Positions 59,125 to 64,000 of a stretch of 64,000 bases of DNA are shown piece by piece. Source of the DNA: Megaustenia siamemsis. Lineage: Eukaryota; Mollusca; Gastropoda; Stylommatophora; Ariophantidae. Under the pieces are notes generated by a model. It saw nothing but the letters and a program-made list of their open reading frames with translations, did no database searches and had not been told where the DNA came from. Location: contig JAVIAB010000041.1 in the NCBI GenBank assembly GCA_032433765.1, positions 73,492,232 through 73,556,231 of the forward strand, written 5' to 3'. The translations under genes were made by a program, and so were the position numbers. The number at the start of each line of letters is the position of its first letter. Within the stretch, counting starts at the first letter, position 1.

Positions 59125-59189
59125 CCGTGCAAAAACATGCACAAGTTTGACACGCGTACCAGTTTGGCACGCGCACCAGTTTGGCACAA
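59125..59189. other. Central spacer of fold-back 2
   Basis: About 65 bp between the arms, made of short repeats of cagtttggcac / caagtttgacac. Together with the arms it would form the loop of a nearly 3.9-kb hairpin. Confidence 0.75.
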
Positions 59190-59459
59190 TGCAAATCTCG
59201 TGCGGTTTTGGTGTAACTTTTAGATGAGTGTGGGAGTAGATTTTTATGGTTTTGAGGTCGACTTTTTTAATATGAGTCTATATTTATTTTGTTCTGTGGG
59301 TAAATTTTTAGTGATTTGGCCAAACTTTTTTTTTTGGCTTTAGAAATAACGAACGGTTCGATGTGTCTAACTAGTATGAGAATGAGAGTAGCTTTTTGAA
59401 GAAACACGTAGAGAATCTCACTAAGAAGGTAATACAAAGACTCCAAATAATGAAAATGT

Positions 59460-60210
59460 CTGACCTTGCCTCTTTGGTTTCTGCCCTTGTCTCCTAGGTT
59501 TCTGCCCTCGCCTCTTAGATTTCTGACCTTCCCTCCTTGTTTTCTCACCTTGCCTCCTTGTTTTCTAACACAGCTTCCTAGATTTCTGACCATGCCTCCT
59601 AGGTTTCTGACCTTGCCTCTTTGGTTTCTGCCCTCGCCTCCTAGGTTTCTGCCCTTGTCTCCTAGGTTTCTGCCCTCGCCTCTTAGATTTCTGACCTTCC
59701 CTCCTTGTTTTCTCACCTTGCCTCCTTGTTTTCTAACACAGCTTCCTAGATTTCTGACCATGCCTCCTAGGTTTCTGACCTTCCCTCCTTGTTTTCTAAC
59801 ACAGCTTCCTAGATTTCTGACCTCCCCTCCTTGTTTTCAGCCTTTGCTTCCTAGTTTTCTGTCCATGTCTCCTAGGTTTCTGCCCTTGCCTCCTAGGTTT
59901 CTGACCTTCCCTAAATTGACGAAGACAACTTTTGAAATAGCATATGAGGGACAAAACTTCCGATAGGTGAGCATGTCCTTTCTGACCTTCCCTCCTTGTT
60001 TTCTAACACAGCTTCCTAGATTTCTGACCTCCCCTCCTTGTTTTCAGCCTTTGCTTCCTAGTTTTCTGACCTTCCCTCCTTGGTTTCTGACCTTGCCTCT
60101 TTGGTTTCTGCCCTCGCCTCCTAGGTTTCTGACCTTCCCTCCTTGTTTTCTGACCTTGCCTCTTTGGTTTCTGCCCTTACCTCCTAAGTTTCTGCCCTTG
60201 CCTCCTAACT
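59460..60210. repeat. Pyrimidine-rich ~21-bp satellite, right arm of fold-back 2
   Basis: Reverse complement of the left-arm satellite (tgaccttccctccttgtttt). It lacks about 60 bp of units present in the left arm. Open frames of 160-170 codons here are repeat artefacts. Confidence 0.85.
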
Positions 60211-60408
60211 TTTATTTACCAGATTATATTTAAACTAGTCGGATGTGAGACTTCGTGTTATAAGCGCGCTTGATTCACGGACGTTTATTTTCATAGTACT
60301 GTTCAGTCTAGCGGTCTGTGTTGTAGTGGAATATTTTACGGTTTTAGGTCGACTTTTTTAATATGAGCCTATTTTGATTTGGTTTATCATGAATGTGAGA
60401 GAGACAGG

Positions 60409-60471
<63 letters not shown>

Positions 60472-60508
60472 TCGCTGGTTGATACTTTGTGTGGCTTGAT
60501 GATAGGAC

Positions 60509-60668
60509 ATGCAGGGATGATGAGTTTGTCTCCAACTTTTTGAATTTTCGGTGTGTAGAATGACCCCTCTATCTCATCGCCCTTATCGTCTTTCAACACA
60601 TATGTAACGGGGTTTGTTTCATTTACTCGACTGATGGAAAACAGTTCCTCCGTCCAAGCCGGAAGGTT
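60509..60668 (-). pseudogene. Integrase C-terminal tail fragment, right arm of fold-back 2
   Basis: Mirror copy of 57588-57747 on the minus strand with the same peptide. It too stays in frame with the satellite upstream (open 61091 to 60387, 234 codons). Two inward-facing copies of one integrase tail imply that the element arose by inverted duplication of one end of a larger parent. Confidence 0.6.
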
Positions 60669-61393
60669 TGATGTTGAGGGTGGCACATGATGATGATAGG
60701 ACATGAAGGTTTGATGATGGTGTTGAGGGTGGCACATGATGATAGGACATGAAGGGCTGGTGTTGAGGGTGGCGCATGATGATGATAGTGTTGAGGGTGG
60801 CACATGATGATGATAGGAAGGGGGATGTTGAGGGTCGCACATGATGATAGTGTTGAGGGTGGCACATGATGATAGGACATGAAGGGCTGGTGTTGAGGGT
60901 GGCGCATGATGATGATAGTGTTGAGGGTGGCACATGATGATGATAGGAAGGGGGATGTTGAGGGTGGCACATGATGATAGTGTTGAGGGTGGTACATGAT
61001 GATAGTGTTGAGGGTGGCACATGATGATGATAGGAAGGGGTGATGATGATGAGGGTGGATGATGATGATGATAGTGTTGAGGGTGGCACATGATGATGAT
61101 AGGAAGGGGGATGTTGAGGGTGGCACATGATGATGATGTGTCAATTTGTGTGGCTTGGCGATGATTTTTATTTGACTTGAGTTAGCTTGGATATGCGATA
61201 GAGAGAGAGAGAGAGAGAGTGAGGGTGGCACATGATGATGATAGGAAGGGGGATGTTGAGGGTGGCACATGATGATAGTGTTGAGGGTGGTACATGATGA
61301 TAGTGTTGAGGGTGGCACATGATGATGATAGGAAGGGGGATGTTGAGGGTGGCACATGATGATGATAGTGTTGAGGGTGGCACATGATGATGA
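60669..61393. repeat. CATCAT/GTGCCACCCTCAACA satellite, right arm of fold-back 2
   Basis: Reverse complement of the left-arm satellite (tgttgagggtggcacatgat), slightly longer. Unit order differs in places, so slippage or unequal exchange has acted after duplication. Confidence 0.85.
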
Positions 61394-61684
61394 TGTGTCA
61401 ATTTCATCAACTACACGCCCTTTTTTGTTAACCAAGGGGACCTCACTCTTGTTAATCAGACGACAGCTCCGGCAGCCAGTATGGATGCCCAGGATGTTTC
61501 AGCAAAGTCACCGATTACCTATTCCAGCTTTGATCAAGGTTTTGTCAAAATGGAGGGCGGTTGTGTTTTGAAGGCTAATGAAACTTCCTATGCACCCGTG
61601 TTTGATAGACATTTAACAAACAGTACCACCAAAACAGGAGGGAGGAAACCCAGACGCTTAAAATTATCAACAACCGGACAGTAA
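61394..61684 (+). pseudogene. C-terminal reading frame with polyA signal, right arm of fold-back 2
   Basis: Mirror copy of 56599-56889, identical at the peptide level in the parts I compared (MDAQDVSAKSPITYSSFDQG..). AATAAA at 61700-61705. It points toward the right tip. An internal Met (61481) could start a 67-residue protein. Function unknown. Confidence 0.45.
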
Positions 61685-62204
61685 TATATATGATGTATTA
61701 ATAAAGTTGTGAAATATAGAATTTTGTTTTGCTTTACATTGAATGAGAAAGAGCGAGCGTCACTATTTAATATTAGCACACCTTACTACACGACACATGA
61801 TGATGTTGGTAGCGATAACACACACGACCAATAATCTTTCCTCAAGAACCGCTATCCTGGCACATGATGTTAGCGATACTACAATAACACACCTGTGCCG
61901 ACGAACTCGTTCCCGCCCGCGAGCTAGTCGTATTTATCTAATCCTTTTCCTAACAATACCCCTTCAACGTCATTGCTTGTCAGCATTTTTTTTTACATGT
62001 CGCCTCCTGTTGCCTATTACCCGCCCCTCCACCTCACATGCCCACCGCCGGCGAATAATAATCGGTTTGAAACTTTGTGTGGTATGATGATAGGACATGA
62101 AGGGTTGATGCTGGTGTTGGAAGGGATAGTGTTGAGGCACATGATGATGATTTTTATTTGACTTGAGTTAGCTTGGATATGCAATAGAGAGAAATCGCTA
62201 TAAT

Positions 62205-62850
62205 CTGGTACATGACGCTAACGATACTAATAATTGCTTGTCAGCATTTTTTTTTACACGTCGCCCTGTCACGTAGTAGACCCGTGTTCGAATCCTGAAG
62301 GGAGACTTTTTATTGTTTTTATTTATTTTTTTATTTTTTAATAATTCTGAGTTTTTTTACGTTCACAAATATACTCTTTTAAAATACTCTTTCACAAATA
62401 TTTTCATCTAACACACAGCGAGCGAAGATCACCGGACAATAAGCCGATTAGCACCGAGTCTCTTTTGAATTTACCTGCGTTAAGCTCTCAGAAACTGTAG
62501 ACCGTTCGACAAACTAACCTTCAGCGTCATTGCTTGTCAGCATTTTTTTTACACGTCGCCCTGTCACGTAGTAGACCCGTGTTCGAATCCTGAAGGGAGA
62601 CTGTTTTTTTTTTTTTTTTTTTTAATAATTCTGTGTTTACTTTCACAAATACATATTTTTAAAATAATTCTGAATTTTTACTTTCACAAATATACTCTTT
62701 TAAAATACTCTTTCACAAATATTTTCATCTAACACACAGCGAGAGACGACCCCCGCTCTATAAGCCGATTAGAACCGAGTCTCCTTTGAATTTACCTGCG
62801 TTAATCTCTCAGACACAGTAGACCGTTTCGACAAACTGACGAACCCCAAA
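62205..62850. repeat. Two subterminal repeats of about 327 bp, right arm of fold-back 2
   Basis: Mirror of the left-arm pair, with tRNA-like B boxes on the + strand (about 62280 and 62580). The A/T homopolymer runs differ in length from those of the left arm. Confidence 0.75.
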
Positions 62851-63038
62851 AAAAAAAAAATTTTTCCCCCCCAAAAAAAATATTGAAGTTCGAAAAAAAA
62901 CGAATTCGAAAAAAAAAAAATTTTTTTTTCTTTTGCACGGTTTTGGTGCATGTTTCGTGCAAAGTCGGTGCCAAATCTATTGTCTTTCGGTGCATGTTAT
63001 TCCACTTTTGGGATGGGTTCACAGCCACAGCTACTACT

Positions 63039-63044
63039 TATGCC
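63039..63044 (+). repeat. 6-bp target-site duplication, right side of fold-back 2
   Basis: TATGCC directly follows the GCTACTACT tip. Confidence 0.9.
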
Positions 63045-63215
63045 TTCATTGCTCTTTTTTCATTATCCAGGGTATCTTAAGGATTTTTTTGGTAGTCATT
63101 TGTTTCGAATGAATCAATTGTCTTCTTTGCCTTTTGCAAGGTAATCCATAATTCACAACCATATACTGCTTTCGGGAAGATACATGCCCTCTGTATGTTT
63201 ACTGCCTTGCTGGTA
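63045..63215 (-). pseudogene. Short reverse-transcriptase fragment next to fold-back 2
   Basis: The minus strand gives AVNIQRACIFPKAVYGCELW, then ITLQKAKKTIDSFETNDYQK and a stop: the 'Y-G-x-E-x-W ... F-E ... Y' piece of a non-LTR RT. It ends abruptly at the fold-back's target site. Confidence 0.55.
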
Positions 63216-63636
63216 TTGTGCTATATATTCTTCATGGGTTTTCATATTTATGTTTCATTGTTACTTACTACAGATCACAGAAGTTAATTAAGTTAATTAC
63301 ACGAAGTTAATTCAAAGTAATAACAAGAGAGGCATTTTGTGATAAATCTCTCTGCGGTCAATAGTCTATATCCGAAGAAAGTTTACGTTAATAACTATGT
63401 TTAACATACATGAAGTTATTAAAAGCTGACAGATGAGATAACATATCCAGATGTGATTAGTTAATTATATTTCTCTGCTCTGAAATATTCGTGAGTGAAT
63501 CATATTCTTTTCAGGAACTGTATCTTAGAGATTAAAATGCAGCTGTATCGTAATTTGAGAAATGCCAAATTTTGTGATCGATATTTGGTCTAGGCCTACC
63601 ATGAAACGACAGTTTGAAAAGCATGGCAACTTGATT

Positions 63637-63735
63637 GAAATCAAACATTGAAATCAAACATTGAAATCAAACATTGAAATCAAACATTGAAATCAAACAT
63701 TGAAATCAAACATTGAAATCAAACATTGAAATCAA
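63637..63735. repeat. 13-bp tandem repeat just upstream of exon 4
   Basis: About seven copies of attgaaatcaaac, ending some 55 bp before the exon 4 acceptor. Confidence 0.93.
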
Positions 63736-63792
63736 ATTCAAGATAACGTATTCAATCATCATTCGTTTTAGTTTATTTTGTACCTACTTTAG

Positions 63793-63951
63793 GTGACAGC
63801 AAATACTCACCCAGAATTGCAGTTTTGTGTGGACCGGTTTCAAATACAAATTTCACAAGCTCTGGCTCCTCCATGACTATTTTGTTTCATTCTGATTCGG
63901 AAAACAACAAGAGGGGCTTCAAACTTCAGTACACGTCACAGGAGAAATACG
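63793..63951 (+). CDS. CUB-domain protein, exon 4 (end of CUB)
   Basis: The acceptor is cctactttag at 63792. The exon encodes residues 99-151, with the fourth CUB cysteine in AVLCGP (Cys111), a second sequon (Asn118-Phe-Thr) and the closing CUB strands MTILFHSDSENNKRGFKLQY. Asp133 fits the third acidic calcium ligand. I end the exon at gtaata (63952), a moderate donor. The frame also stays open from there to the window end, so the exon could be longer. Confidence 0.85.
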
Positions 63952-64000
63952 GTAATACCATTGATGTATACAAACATGTTCCAGTTATTGATTACAAACA

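Larger units (their letters stand above)
55246..63038. mobile_element. Giant palindromic Polinton/Maverick-like fold-back element 2 (in intron 3)
   Basis: A 7.8-kb nearly perfect palindrome. The left arm is 55246-59124, the right arm 59190-63038, and the spacer about 65 bp. It begins AGTAGTAGCTGTGGCTG and ends with the complement, and is flanked by a perfect 6-bp duplication TATGCC (55240-55245 and 63039-63044). Each arm holds, from the tip inward: two tandem repeats of about 327 bp with a tRNA-like B box, a 97-codon outward-facing frame with a polyA signal, a CATCAT-rich satellite, an integrase-tail-like frame, a (TC)n run, a module shared with element 1, and a purine-rich satellite of about 21 bp. 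No polymerase or integrase catalytic core is present. It lies wholly inside intron 3 of the CUB gene. Confidence 0.88.
42453..64000 (+). other. Host gene: secreted or membrane CUB-domain protein (5' part of transcription unit)
   Basis: Four exons on the + strand join in frame, with GT..AG introns of 4027, 5619 and 11356 bp. Together they encode a signal peptide followed by one complete CUB domain of about 117 residues. CUB domains are extracellular beta-sandwich modules that bind proteins or glycans. Coding exons make up 454 nt of about 21.5 kb. The introns hold a nested retroelement (intron 1), a mariner transposon (intron 2), and a 61-bp satellite plus a 7.8-kb palindromic element (intron 3). 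A pyrimidine-rich acceptor (ttatttgttcacag) ends at 42452, so the ATG exon may follow an upstream untranslated exon. The gene runs off the right edge, so its full domain content and identity are unknown. Confidence 0.88.

Noticed and set aside
58347..59966. Frames of 160-170 codons with PPRFLT / GGKVRN repeats on both strands
   Set aside because: They follow the ~21-bp satellite of the fold-back arms. Both strands are open, as expected from repeats.

Overview
The window looks like nuclear DNA of an invertebrate metazoan. I favour a lophotrochozoan, probably a mollusc, but no marker settles this. It is AT-rich and has an intron-split gene with GT..AG junctions, many tRNA-derived SINEs, APE-type non-LTR retrotransposons, hAT, mariner and pogo-like DNA transposons, Polinton/Maverick-type termini, and very many micro- and minisatellites. 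No bacterial-style operon, rRNA gene or CRISPR array is visible.

Host gene. I could piece together one host gene, on the + strand from about 42.45 kb past the window end. Exon 1 (42496-42580) encodes a signal peptide. Exons 2 (46608-46689), 3 (52309-52436) and 4 (63793-63951) join in phase to give one complete CUB domain with all four cysteines. Only 454 nt of the 21.5 kb are coding. Introns 1, 2 and 3 (4.0, 5.6 and 11.4 kb) are packed with mobile elements.

Main novelty. Two giant palindromic (fold-back) elements occupy 27782-34480 and 55246-63038. Each has inverted arms of about 2.8-3.9 kb, begins AGTAGTA and ends TACTACT, and is flanked by a perfect 6-bp target duplication (TAGCAG and TATGCC). 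Those are Polinton/Maverick hallmarks. The second also carries, in both arms, a reading frame resembling the tail that follows the integrase core in Polinton-type elements. The two elements share arm modules but are filled with different satellites. The second lies entirely in intron 3 of the CUB gene, so the pre-mRNA could fold into a hairpin of about 3.9 kb.

Layout. 0-9 kb: decayed non-LTR fragments, SINEs with different tRNA-like heads (one with its A-box half amplified 12 times), and a reverse-transcriptase element inserted in a 12-bp minisatellite. 9.1-12.4 kb: a complete but dead hAT element with an 8-bp target duplication. 12.9-18.8 kb: minisatellites, including 1.8 kb of 34-bp repeats. 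19.7-22.6 kb: a nearly full-length decayed non-LTR element (called family A here). 22.6-27.4 kb: a possible solo LTR, a family C reverse-transcriptase tail, a pogo/Tigger-like MITE and a 58-bp minisatellite. 27.8-34.5 kb: fold-back element 1. 34.5-42.4 kb: a (CA)n tract of about 100 repeats, a 66-bp minisatellite, SINEs and retroelement fragments. 42.4-64 kb: the CUB gene. Its intron 1 holds a family A element nested inside a family B fragment, intron 2 a nearly intact mariner-type transposon, and intron 3 a 61-bp satellite and fold-back element 2.

Families A-D are my own labels, based on shared sequence among copies inside this window. Clade names for these retroelements would need a database search.
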